A stretch of 39,014 bases of DNA, taken from positions 1 through 39,014 of the forward strand of contig NZ_JHYI01000039.1 of assembly GCF_000621445.1 (NCBI RefSeq). The letters are read 5' to 3'. The notes under the pieces are model-generated. The model was not told the origin of the DNA. It saw nothing but the letters and a program-made list of their open reading frames with translations, and did no database searches. Below, one piece after another: positions 1 to 7,969 of the stretch (the first letter of the stretch is position 1; each line of letters opens with the position of its first letter). Made by a program: the position numbers and the translations under genes. The DNA is from Alkalihalobacillus bogoriensis ATCC BAA-922 (GTDB taxonomy: Bacteria; Bacillota; Bacilli; Bacillales; Bacillaceae_F).

Positions 1-111
1 CTCATTTCTCATAAAGTTTGATGTGAAATTTATACATATTTTCTATATTTTTAAATCAAAGTGAATCTGGATTAATATTCTTCATCAATTGTGGATATAT
101 TTGCAAGGCCA

Positions 112-289
112 ATGACATGTGTTCCGTTATTCTTGAAAAAATCATCATAATTCAAACATTATCGGACATCTGTTCCGTTATGGAACATATTCACAGCCCA
201 ATCATCGTGAGTTTCAACAAGTAACGGATCTTGTGTCCGTTAGAATTTTGAAAAGGCATTAACAGCACAAATAACAGAATAGATGTCCG
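112..289. repeat. FFRR palindromic element, copy 1
   Basis: Four copies of an 18-base motif (consensus CGGACATCTGTTCCGTTA): forward at 112-129 (degenerate, ATGACATGTG...) and 163-180, reverse at 222-239 and 272-289. Start-to-start spacing is 51, 59 and 50. The element lies beyond the terminator of the sensor kinase gene. What it does is unknown. Confidence 0.85.
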
Positions 290-317
290 ATAGATACGAG
301 TAAGAACGTACGCAAAA

Positions 318-354
318 GGAAGAAAGCCGACTCTAACTATGTCTGCTTTCTTCC
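318..354 (-). terminator. Terminator of the CheB-CheR-kinase gene
   Basis: Inverted repeat GGAAGAAAGC / GCTTTCTTCC with a 17-base loop, followed on the minus strand by TTTTG. It starts five bases past the stop codon at 359, so it fits a rho-independent terminator for that gene. Confidence 0.75.
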
Positions 355-358
355 TTTG

Positions 359-3300
359 TTACAATATAATTGTTATATTCGTGCCTTTATTAACTTCACT
401 TTGAATGGTCAATACACCATCATGATTATGAATAATCTTTTGTGTCACCATCAATCCAAGCCCCGTTCCTTTTTCTTTCGTTGTAAAAAATGGTTGTCCA
501 ACCTTTTTACGAATATTTTCTGGAATACCCTTACCTGTGTCTTTTATGCTAATTTCGATCGATTCTTCCTGCATTAAGGCTGTAACCGTCAATGTCCCAC
601 CATTTGGCATCGCTTCGATCGCATTTTTTATCAGGTTAATAAACACTTGCTTAATTTGATATTCAACACAACGGATTTGATATTTTTCAGTCTCCAGCTC
701 TTTTATAATTTCAATATTGTTCATATTAGCTTGAGCTTCGAGTAGTCCACATACATCTTTAATAATCGTGATTAGATTTTTCTCTTCAAACTCTATCGAA
801 CGTGGTTTACTTAAAAACAAAAGTTCACTTACTATCATATTTATCCGGTCGAGCTCAGAATCCATAATTTCTAAATACTTTTTTCCTGCTGTGTTTGTTT
901 CCAATAATTTCGTAAAACCTTTTAAAGAGGTTAGAGGATTTCGAATTTCGTGTGCTACCCCTGCAGCAAGCTGACCGATCGCTAACATCATTTCAGACTC
1001 AAGCAACAATGTTTCGGTGTGTTTTTTCTCAGTCACATTTTCGGCAATACGAAGAAAGCTAAATGTATCTCCTTCTTCATTTAAAAGTGGCATCAGTGTG
1101 ACAGACTCCCATACTTGTTCGCCATGCTTAAATCGATGTTCCACTTCACCATCCCACATTTCTCCAGACTCGAGCTTTTTCCATATTTGCTCCTCATCCT
1201 GCGGTAATAAATCATCTAGTGTTGTACCTTTTATATCTCCTTGTTCAATACCTGTTTGCTTCGTAAATTGTTCATTGGCATATTCGATTTGCCCTTCTTT
1301 ATTAAAGATAGATACACTTACAGGGCTGTTTTGTATTGCGTAAGAAAGCAACTGGAGCTGTTCGTTTAATTTTTTCAAATCTGTAATGTCGTGGAATGTT
1401 AAAACAACCCCTTCAAGCTTTTGATTTTTCGACAAATACGGCAGCACTCTAAGAAAATACCATTTCCCATCTTTCGTTGAGATTTCTTTTTCAATGGCTT
1501 GGGAGCTTTCGAGAACTTGTCTTGCATCCTCTACAAAAGAATAATAGGTAAAATTATGCGAAATGTGACTAAGTGGTCTCCCAATATCCACTTCTATTAC
1601 ATTGATTTCTTTCTCTATCGCAGGCGTAAAACGTCGAATACACAAATTATCGTCAAGGAAGATCGTACCGATTTTTGTACTAACTAAGAGATTATCCATA
1701 TCATCTGTTAATTCAGTCAACAACATTATTTTTTCTTGGTATTCTGTATTAACCGTCATTAGCTCTTCGTTTAATGATTGTAGCTCTTCATTTGAACTTT
1801 GCAACTCTTCATTAGCTGCAATTAATTCTTCATTTGTTGATTGCAACTCTTCATTTGAAGTTTCAAGCTCTTCTTTTGTAATTTGCAAATATTCTTTTGT
1901 ATGCTGTAATTCTAATTCTAATTCATCAATCCGCCGAACAAACTCATTACTTGAATCAAATTGTTCTTGTATACGAATATGCGAAACCTTTTGCCCACCT
2001 TCTTCAAAAAAGAGAATGACCAAGTTATCATGATCGTGCAAACGAAAAGGTTTGGCCTTTACATTTATTATTTTCTCTTCCCCTTCTATTTTCACTTTCA
2101 CATCATGATAAAAAACTTCTACTTGGTCTTGACGGACTTTACGAATCGCTGCTCGAACGGTTAAATCCAAATCTTCATGAACAAGTTTTAAAATATGTGT
2201 CGTTAGCTCACCTTGTGGAAATCGAAGAATTTGATGAACGGGACCAGTAGAATGAATCATTTTATTGTCTTCATCAATGATGACAGTAGGTGAAACATAT
2301 TCTTTCAGAATCGCCTTATCAATGGCATCTGAAAATGAATAAGTTGTCGGTTCAAAAGAAGAAAATCCCGTTTTCTTTCGTGACACTCTCACTCGATTTA
2401 TTATATGATCATCATAACTTATCGTATTTGGTGTATATGGACTTTTACTATGACGATATTGATAAATACTCCATTTTCGTATGTAAGGATTAAATAAAGT
2501 TGATTTGCCAACGGTTTCACTCGATCCTAAAAATAAATACCCTTTTGAATGTAAGGCAAAGTGAAATAGCGACATCAGTTTTTGCTGTGATTCTGCTTGT
2601 AAGTAAATGAGAAAGTTCCGACATGAAATCAAATCTAAATTAATAAATGGCGGATTACGTAAAAGATTATGTTGGGCAAATACAATCATCTTTCTAATTT
2701 TTTCACTTACTTGATAGCCTTCACTTGTCTTCGTGAAAAATTGGTTCCGTATTTTTTCAGGTATAGAATGTGCGGCCGATTCAGAGTAAAGCCCTTGACT
2801 CGCAAACTCAATTGCAACCTCATCAATATCTGTAGCAAAGATTTTTATTTGATATCGTTCTTTTATTTCATCCATATACATTTTACATAATATAGCTAGC
2901 GTATACGCTTCTTCCCCTGTTGAACACGCCGCTACCCATATCCGAATTTCTTTCGATTCTTTATTATTTTCAAAAATTTGCGGAATGACTTCCTTTTGTA
3001 ATTCATTAAATGCTTCTGGATCACGAAAGAACGAGGTCACTCCAATTAACAAATCTTTCTTTAAATTTGTGATTTCATCTGGATGATTTATAAGAAATTG
3101 TAAATAATCATGTAAATTAGAGAATCGATTGATCCCCATTCTTTTCTCGATCCTGCGCATTACACTTTTTAATTTATAGTAAGAAAAATCAATATGAAAC
3201 ATCTTTTTAATCAATAATAAAATGTCAGCAAAATCACTGTTTTCATTTAACTGATTTTCTGTTATTGCTAATGGTAAGGACGATATACTATAGTTTCCTT

Positions 3301-3901
3301 GAACAATACTTTGAATCTCTCTCCCAATTTCATCGGCCTTTAGAATATAGTCAACCATTCCTGTTAAAATCGCACTTTTCGGCATCCCGTCAAACTTAGC
3401 ATCTGTTTCTTCTTGAACAATCGTAATTCCGCCATGTGCTTTAATTGCTTGAATTCCTTTAGAACCATCACTCCCCGTTCCTGATAAAATAACTCCGATT
3501 GCATTTGAATTCTGATCTCTCGCTAAGGAGTGAAAAAATAAATCGATTGGTAAATGAAGTTTCGTATCGATTTTTTCTGTTAGTATCAGTTTGCCATTTT
3601 CTAGTGTTACCGTTTGTTTTGGTGGCAATAAATAAACATGATTGGGCTGTATTATCATATTGTGTTCAATTTCCATAATTTTCATTGTTGTATGTCTCGT
3701 CAGGAGCTCTGCCATAAAGCTTTTATAATTTGGGGATAAATGCTGAATAACAACAAAAGCAATCCCCGTCTCAGCCGGTAAATGATCAAGCATCATCTCT
3801 AGTGCTTCTAACCCACCCGCTGAAGCCCCGACTCCTGCAATATAAAACGATTTTCTTTCAAGATTATTTGCTTTGTTAATTTCTACATGAGCTTCATCCA
3901 A
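359..3901 (-). CDS. CheB-CheR-PAS hybrid sensor histidine kinase
   Basis: A multi-domain signalling protein. Residues are numbered from an ATG at 3958 (1199 aa). The CheB methylesterase domain (about 38-225) keeps the catalytic Ser46 (GASAGG), His73 (QHLSP) and the SGTGSDG Asp motif. A CheR methyltransferase domain follows (about 235-500, with AACSTGEEAYTLA). Then comes a long signalling coil of NEELQS heptads, PAS-like regions, a HisKA box (AHEIRNPLTS, His1003) and an HATPase domain with N, G1 (DTGKGIP) and G2 (GTGLGL) boxes. No CheB receiver domain and no membrane segment are seen. The ATG at 3958 has no ribosome site; the TTG at 3901 follows GAGGGAAGGGG, so I prefer it. The family is common as orphan sensors. 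No response regulator or chemotaxis gene is nearby, so partner and signal are unknown. Confidence 0.9.
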   Translation of the reverse strand: MDEAHVEINKANNLERKSFYIAGVGASAGGLEALEMMLDHLPAETGIAFVVIQHLSPNYKSFMAELLTRHTTMKIMEIEHNMIIQPNHVYLLPPKQTVTLENGKLILTEKIDTKLHLPIDLFFHSLARDQNSNAIGVILSGTGSDGSKGIQAIKAHGGITIVQEETDAKFDGMPKSAILTGMVDYILKADEIGREIQSIVQGNYSISSLPLAITENQLNENSDFADILLLIKKMFHIDFSYYKLKSVMRRIEKRMGINRFSNLHDYLQFLINHPDEITNLKKDLLIGVTSFFRDPEAFNELQKEVIPQIFENNKESKEIRIWVAACSTGEEAYTLAILCKMYMDEIKERYQIKIFATDIDEVAIEFASQGLYSESAAHSIPEKIRNQFFTKTSEGYQVSEKIRKMIVFAQHNLLRNPPFINLDLISCRNFLIYLQAESQQKLMSLFHFALHSKGYLFLGSSETVGKSTLFNPYIRKWSIYQYRHSKSPYTPNTISYDDHIINRVRVSRKKTGFSSFEPTTYSFSDAIDKAILKEYVSPTVIIDEDNKMIHSTGPVHQILRFPQGELTTHILKLVHEDLDLTVRAAIRKVRQDQVEVFYHDVKVKIEGEEKIINVKAKPFRLHDHDNLVILFFEEGGQKVSHIRIQEQFDSSNEFVRRIDELELELQHTKEYLQITKEELETSNEELQSTNEELIAANEELQSSNEELQSLNEELMTVNTEYQEKIMLLTELTDDMDNLLVSTKIGTIFLDDNLCIRRFTPAIEKEINVIEVDIGRPLSHISHNFTYYSFVEDARQVLESSQAIEKEISTKDGKWYFLRVLPYLSKNQKLEGVVLTFHDITDLKKLNEQLQLLSYAIQNSPVSVSIFNKEGQIEYANEQFTKQTGIEQGDIKGTTLDDLLPQDEEQIWKKLESGEMWDGEVEHRFKHGEQVWESVTLMPLLNEEGDTFSFLRIAENVTEKKHTETLLLESEMMLAIGQLAAGVAHEIRNPLTSLKGFTKLLETNTAGKKYLEIMDSELDRINMIVSELLFLSKPRSIEFEEKNLITIIKDVCGLLEAQANMNNIEIIKELETEKYQIRCVEYQIKQVFINLIKNAIEAMPNGGTLTVTALMQEESIEISIKDTGKGIPENIRKKVGQPFFTTKEKGTGLGLMVTQKIIHNHDGVLTIQSEVNKGTNITIIL

Positions 3902-4041
3902 TGAAAAATAACCCCTTCCCTCACAAACTCCACATACCCTATTAAAGCTAGTATACAAAAAAAAGAGAGTTCAAAAAAATATTTCCTCACTTTTTGAATA
4001 CTGTGTTTCGTATTGTTCTATTTTCCCTTTCTAAAAATGAG

Positions 4042-4069
4042 AAAAAAGCCTAAATAGTTTCATTTAGAC
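4042..4069 (-). terminator. Terminator after VOC gene
   Basis: On the minus strand CTAAAT-gaaact-ATTTAG is followed by GCTTTTTTC, downstream of the VOC gene stop at 4098. The stem is short (6-7 pairs), so confidence is moderate. Confidence 0.6.
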
Positions 4070-4097
4070 TTCTACATTAAAAGATTATTAGAATCTC

Positions 4098-4457
4098 TTA
4101 ATCGATTCTACAAATCATTAAATGGTTCCCATCGGGGTCTTTAAAATTAAACCAATGACCATGTTCAATCCCCGTTATCACTTCGATTCCTTTGTCTTTC
4201 ATATACTGATAGGCTGCCTCAATATTGTCTGTATTAAAATGGAGCAACGGTGTTCTTGCATAAACATCAGGTGTATAAATTTTGCTATCAAGCACGATGT
4301 TTTGTCCATTATTATCTAGAGGTATGCAACAAAGATGGCCATGAATAATATCAAATGTTGGCTCTAGCTGTAACAACGAACAATACCAGTCACGCGCTTT
4401 TTCAATATCACTTACCGGAATGAAAATAGCGCCAACTTTATTTTGAATAATTCCCAT
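4098..4457 (-). CDS. VOC (glyoxalase/dioxygenase-like) family protein
   Basis: A 119-residue single-domain vicinal-oxygen-chelate fold protein. Family signs are the N-terminal strand GAIFIPVSDIEKARDWYCSL and the C-terminal HWFNFKDPDGNHLMIC, where DPDGN is the classic closing motif. Such proteins bind metal and catalyse isomerisation, ring cleavage or drug sequestration, or act as binding proteins; the substrate cannot be read from sequence. The start is the ATG at 4457 because GAGGGAG lies 10 bases upstream; an in-frame ATG at 4490 lacks such a site. It stands alone, followed by its own terminator. Confidence 0.8.
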   Translation of the reverse strand: MGIIQNKVGAIFIPVSDIEKARDWYCSLLQLEPTFDIIHGHLCCIPLDNNGQNIVLDSKIYTPDVYARTPLLHFNTDNIEAAYQYMKDKGIEVITGIEHGHWFNFKDPDGNHLMICRID

Positions 4458-4581
4458 TAACGACACACTCCCTCTGTATTCTTTTAACACATATTATGAG
4501 TGTGGTTAGGGGAAATTGGAATGTGTAGGAAGGCCCAATTTCTTCAAAATAACAAAACACGATATACCCTCACTTCACGTT

Positions 4582-4761
4582 CGGACATTTGTTCTGCTAT
4601 TTCATAAAAAACTAGCTTTTTTCAATCTTTATCGGACATCTGTTCCGCTATATAACCATATCAGCTTGGAATCAATCGCCATTATGGTTAGTTAACGGAA
4701 CAGATGTCCGATAGCATTTGAAAAAGTGATGTTTTAATTAAATTAGCGGAACCAATGTCCG
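4582..4761. repeat. FFRR palindromic element, copy 2
   Basis: Forward motifs at 4582-4599 and 4633-4650, reverse motifs at 4693-4710 and 4744-4761; spacing 51, 60, 51. The outer pair (first forward, last reverse) shares the variants ATT and GCTA. It sits between two minus-strand genes. Confidence 0.9.
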
Positions 4762-4781
4762 TTAGAATATATCGGTATCTT

Positions 4782-5153
4782 TTACTTTTGCAAACTACTT
4801 AAGTGTTCATGTTTAATTTTCCAATTCCCGTCGTTGTCTTTCACAAATAAATTTGTCGCTCTACCAGAACCTGAAACAAACTGACCATTAGCATATCCTT
4901 CGTAATGGTATGTATAAATACTCGTTGCTGAATACTCATCTACAGAAAGCCACTGGACATCTGTAGCAGAATATACCTCTTCTTGTATAACAGTCCAAGC
5001 GTTTTCGAAGTATTGTTGAATCTCTTCTTCTGTTTTACAAGTTTTGTCAGTGAACCAATATACAGCATCTTCATGCAGGAGCTGTTTTACGTTGGCGAAG
5101 TTATGTGTATTTGTTGCTTCTATATATTGCCTTAATGCTTTTTCATAACTCAT
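4782..5153 (-). CDS. NTF2-like / SnoaL-type protein
   Basis: A 123-residue protein of the NTF2-like (SnoaL/ketosteroid-isomerase) fold type. The N-terminal helices (ALRQYIEATNTHNFANVKQLL) and HEDAVYWF are followed by strands ending GSGRATNLFVKDNDGNWKIKHEHLS, the usual family pattern of a closing beta-sheet with a DGxWKIxHxHxS tail. Such folds serve as small-molecule binding cups or isomerases; no function can be assigned. The ATG at 5153 is chosen because AGGTGG lies 8 bases upstream; the GTG at 5165 overlaps that site. The next gene upstream (5247-5621) encodes another protein of the same fold class, so the two may be an old pair. Confidence 0.75.
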   Translation of the reverse strand: MSYEKALRQYIEATNTHNFANVKQLLHEDAVYWFTDKTCKTEEEIQQYFENAWTVIQEEVYSATDVQWLSVDEYSATSIYTYHYEGYANGQFVSGSGRATNLFVKDNDGNWKIKHEHLSSLQK

Positions 5154-5246
5154 TATTAATACCACCTTTTAAAGGAATCCCTGTTTTTGTACTACCTTCA
5201 GAACACAACGTTTCGTTTCTAGCATTTTTTCGTTCTCCTCTGTTTG

Positions 5247-5621
5247 TTAAGGTCTCTTGAATTCATTTACTTTTAAACTTGTAATCGTTCCTTGATGAAA
5301 AGACAACTGCCATCTTTCATCAATGTATTTCCATATCGAGCTTCGTAATGTATTACGATTTCTCGTTTTATCCTCAATAAAATATGTTGTTAGAACAATA
5401 TCATCCGCTAACATTTGCAAATCAAAATGATGCAACGTCATATCAGTTAATACAACTCCCGTTTCCAAACACTCTTCTTTCGTAAACATAAACCCAGAGC
5501 TTCCGATTTCATAAAAATCATCTGCCAAAATCTTGTTCATTTCCTCCCGCGATTGTCGTACGGAAAGAGCCGTGTGACGTTCTTCTAATCTTTTAATCTG
5601 CGCTTTTAATTGTTCACTCAT
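5247..5621 (-). CDS. DUF4440-like NTF2-fold protein
   Basis: A 124-residue soluble protein resembling the DUF4440 group of the NTF2-like fold: an N-terminal helix (LKAQIKRLEERHTALSVRQSREEMNKILADDF), then YEIGSSGFMFTKEECL, a strand-rich centre (DMTLHHFDLQMLADDIVLTTYFIED) and the RSSIWKYIDERWQLSFHQGT ending typical of that family. The start follows AAGGGAGGAAGAAAA, a strong ribosome site. It is separated from the next gene by about 90 bases and might be cotranscribed with it. No catalytic residues can be named; role unknown. Confidence 0.75.
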   Translation of the reverse strand: MSEQLKAQIKRLEERHTALSVRQSREEMNKILADDFYEIGSSGFMFTKEECLETGVVLTDMTLHHFDLQMLADDIVLTTYFIEDKTRNRNTLRSSIWKYIDERWQLSFHQGTITSLKVNEFKRP

Positions 5622-5646
5622 TTTTCTTCCTCCCTTAGCTATTAGA

Positions 5647-5674
5647 AAAGGCCATCTGTCTAACAGAGGCCTTT
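5647..5674 (-). terminator. Terminator after methyltransferase gene
   Basis: Minus strand AAAGGCC-(tCTGT-tag-ACAGat)-GGCCTTTT forms a two-part stem just past the stop at 5680. It separates the methyltransferase from the DUF4440-like gene. Confidence 0.7.
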
Positions 5675-5679
5675 CTACA

Positions 5680-6441
5680 TTAATTCATTGTCGCTTTTAT
5701 AATAAACCGATGTTGATTTACTTCAAAATAACCTTTCTCATTAATGAGTAAATGAATGTCATACAACCGTTCTTTGAAAGCTTCAACAGTGAAATTTGGA
5801 ACTTGCCACGATACTGCTTTTAAATAATAGATTAATGCCCCGACATCATAAAAGCGTAGGTGCGGATACTCTTCTTTTGCTGTCAATACAGTAAACCCAT
5901 GCTGTTCGAGTTCTTTTTTTGCAAAAGTTTCATTCCAATGTGCGTATGGTCCTTTTTCTGAAACACTGAGCGCTTTATTTATTCCGATACAATCAAATCC
6001 CCCCACTTGTTGCGTAAAAAACAAGCCGCCTCGTTTCAGCACTCGTTTTACTTCTTGTGGGTCATATGCTTCATGTCGATTTATAATGACAGCAAATTGA
6101 TTGTCCTCAAAAGGAAGTGGAGCATCTTCTTCAATCGCCACAACGGTTACACCTAATGGGGTTAACCTTTGTTTTGCTACGCTAACATTTGGCTTATACC
6201 CTTCTGTCGCCACACACACCGGCGGAAAGGGCTGAAGCTTCGAAAGAAACTCGCCTCCCCCTGTTCCCATATCTAATAAGGAAGAAGTTGTTTGCACAAG
6301 CGACATTGCCATACTTCCATATGACCATGAAAGTAAGCTATTATTCATTCTTCCTGTTTCGGTGATAAAGGAAAAATCCCAGCCCGAGAAAGGTTCTTCT
6401 ATACTGTTTAGCAATTGATAAAACTGTTGTTTTTGATCCAT
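5680..6441 (-). CDS. Class I SAM-dependent methyltransferase
   Basis: A 253-residue Rossmann-fold methyltransferase. Motif I is LLDMGTGGGEFLSKL (SAM-binding glycine loop, about residues 55-69), followed by CVATEGYKPNVSVAKQRL (acidic ribose-binding residue region) and the post-motif strand FAVIINRHEAYDPQEVKRVLKRGGLFFTQQVGG. The C-terminal part resembles small-molecule methyltransferases of the UbiE/Methyltransf_11 type. The substrate is not predictable. The start follows AACGGAGGGAAAAG. A long upstream stretch with an extended -10 promoter candidate and a short leader ORF precedes it. Confidence 0.85.
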   Translation of the reverse strand: MDQKQQFYQLLNSIEEPFSGWDFSFITETGRMNNSLLSWSYGSMAMSLVQTTSSLLDMGTGGGEFLSKLQPFPPVCVATEGYKPNVSVAKQRLTPLGVTVVAIEEDAPLPFEDNQFAVIINRHEAYDPQEVKRVLKRGGLFFTQQVGGFDCIGINKALSVSEKGPYAHWNETFAKKELEQHGFTVLTAKEEYPHLRFYDVGALIYYLKAVSWQVPNFTVEAFKERLYDIHLLINEKGYFEVNQHRFIIKATMN

Positions 6442-6512
6442 ATCTTTTCCCTCCGTTACTCTTTTATTTTAATCGTAGAGTATTTCATTTGCGGAGGAGC
6501 TCTTGGACGGTT

Positions 6513-6539
6513 TTATATGTTGTGTTCATAACCTTTCAT
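6513..6539 (-). other. Possible 8-codon leader ORF upstream of methyltransferase
   Basis: An AGAGGTGG ribosome site is followed by ATG and an 8-residue reading frame (MKGYEHNI) ending in TAA. It lies about 70 bases upstream of the methyltransferase gene. A second overlapping short frame (MNTTYKTVQELLRK) follows. Nothing shows it is translated. Confidence 0.25.
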
Positions 6540-6576
6540 ATTGTTCCACCTCTCTTCGCTTTCAATTATTTTTCAT

Positions 6577-6585
6577 AGTATACCA
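6577..6585 (-). promoter_or_regulatory. Extended -10 promoter candidate for methyltransferase gene
   Basis: Minus strand TGGTATACT is a TGn-extended -10 box close to consensus, about 140 bases upstream of the methyltransferase start; no good -35 box is seen. The rest of 6590-6700 shows no recognisable gene. Confidence 0.35.
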
Positions 6586-6704
6586 GATTATCGAGTTAAT
6601 TTCTTCCATTTTATGTTATTGCTGCTCAAGTGGAACCTCTATTTCAAGTTGTGGTTCATCGTTAGATAAAAGTCATAGTTCTCAAAGATTTTTCTATATC
6701 CGTT

Positions 6705-6883
6705 CGGACATCTATTCCGTTAATTTCACTAAAACCACTCATTCCCCTAATCGTTCGGACATCTGTTCAGCTATTTGCTTCATTTCACGTTACTTCCTTG
6801 CTTTTTTCCGTATGTAACGGAACAGATGTCCGTAACGATTTGGAAAGAGGCATTTTTTCTTTCATTAACGGAATAGATGTCCG
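6705..6883. repeat. FFRR palindromic element, copy 3
   Basis: Forward motifs at 6705-6722 and 6756-6773, reverse motifs at 6815-6832 and 6866-6883; spacing 51, 59, 51. The outer pair carries the variant CTATT/AATAG and is exactly complementary; the inner pair carries CTGTT/AACAG. It is nearly the same sequence as copy 4 on the other side of the GNAT gene. Confidence 0.92.
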
Positions 6884-6965
6884 ATGATTCGTCCCATTAT
6901 TCCAAGGCTTTTTTTCTAATCCCGTTTTTCTTAATCTACTTGAACTCTGATACTATTTAAATGTT

Positions 6966-7676
6966 TTATCCCTTATCAAATATATGCACATCACCAATTT
7001 TCTTAAATCCTAATGATTTATAAAGAGGAACCGCCATTTCGGTCGCTACTAGAACACTGCCAATCGTATCAACACTATTCATCTCCTGTAACAAGGTCTT
7101 ACAAACTTCTTTTGCTATTCCACGCTTTCGATAATGAGGGTGTGTAAAAACTTGATGAATACAAACCATTTTATTAACTAGCATCCCTTTTCCATAACAA
7201 ATAGGGTTTTCTTGCTTATAAAAGTATGAAGAAACAATCTTTTCATTGTCAAAATCAATTACTTCTCTTTGATAAAAACTATTTATAACATTCGCTGTTT
7301 CTGTTTGTTTGACCTTATATACATGTTGATTAGGAGAATATCGTGGAATAGGTGCAAGTGACATGAGTATATCGTGGAACTTTAATTCATAACCGTACTG
7401 TTCACACTTTTTATACCATTCTGGTGTGATTAAGGTCTTCGGGGAAAAACAAAATATCCAGTGGGGCTGTTCAAATATTTGTAGATTATTATTCTCTTTA
7501 ATAAGGTATGGAGTCTTAACCATAATACCGTGCTTTCTCCCACCAACTTCTTTATTGAAAGTAATTTGAACATATTCGTTGGCATACCTAATATCTTCTA
7601 TCACCTTTTCTTTTAGCTTACAAAAGCTTTCAATGTAAGTATCAACGGCACTAGAAAAAGTAATGAACTCGGACAT
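6966..7676 (-). CDS. GNAT family N-acetyltransferase
   Basis: A 236-residue protein with a GNAT domain in its C-terminal half. The acetyl-CoA pyrophosphate-binding signature is HPHYRKRGIAKEVCKTLL (the R/Q-x-x-G-x-A/G loop, about 178-195), preceded by strand MLVNKMVCIHQVFT and followed by LVATEMAVPLYKSLGFKKIGDVHIF, the usual closing motif. The N-terminal half (1-125) is not recognised. It probably acetylates a small molecule or protein amine; substrate unknown. The start follows GAAGGGGGAAGGCGTAAT. The gene is bracketed by two nearly identical repeat elements (6705-6883 and 7756-7934), which may mean it moved or duplicated with them. Confidence 0.82.
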   Translation of the reverse strand: MSEFITFSSAVDTYIESFCKLKEKVIEDIRYANEYVQITFNKEVGGRKHGIMVKTPYLIKENNNLQIFEQPHWIFCFSPKTLITPEWYKKCEQYGYELKFHDILMSLAPIPRYSPNQHVYKVKQTETANVINSFYQREVIDFDNEKIVSSYFYKQENPICYGKGMLVNKMVCIHQVFTHPHYRKRGIAKEVCKTLLQEMNSVDTIGSVLVATEMAVPLYKSLGFKKIGDVHIFDKG

Positions 7677-7755
7677 ATTACGCCTTCCCCCTTCATCATT
7701 TTCAATTTATCTTGGCTAGAAGATCATCCCTTTTTTCACACTACGAATATCCATA

Positions 7756-7934
7756 CGGACATCTATTCCGTTAATGTAACTAAAATTACCCATTTCCCAT
7801 TTCGTTCGGACATTTGTTCCGCTATTTTCGTCATTTCAAGTTACTTCCTTGCTTTTTCCCGTATGTAACGGAACAGATGTCCGTAACGATTTGGAAAGAG
7901 GCATTTTTTCTTACATTAACGGAATAGATGTCCG
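7756..7934. repeat. FFRR palindromic element, copy 4
   Basis: Forward motifs at 7756-7773 and 7807-7824, reverse motifs at 7866-7883 and 7917-7934; spacing 51, 59, 51. Spacers as well as motifs match copy 3 closely, for example the shared run from GTATGTAACGG to CATTTTTTCTT. Confidence 0.92.
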
Positions 7935-7969
7935 ATAGACTCGTCTATGCAAGAAGTTCACACGCCCAG

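Noticed and set aside
112-289. The repeat elements as CRISPR arrays
   Set aside because: Repeats are short, switch orientation within each element and number only four; no cas genes are present.
6503-6817. Plus-strand frame of 104 codons in the gap before the GNAT gene
   Set aside because: Cys/Ser-rich composition without ribosome site; it crosses two repeat motifs.
7660-7680. A ninth repeat motif over the GNAT start codon (CGGACATATTACG)
   Set aside because: Only the first seven bases match, they encode Met-Ser-Glu, and there is no partner motif at the expected spacing.
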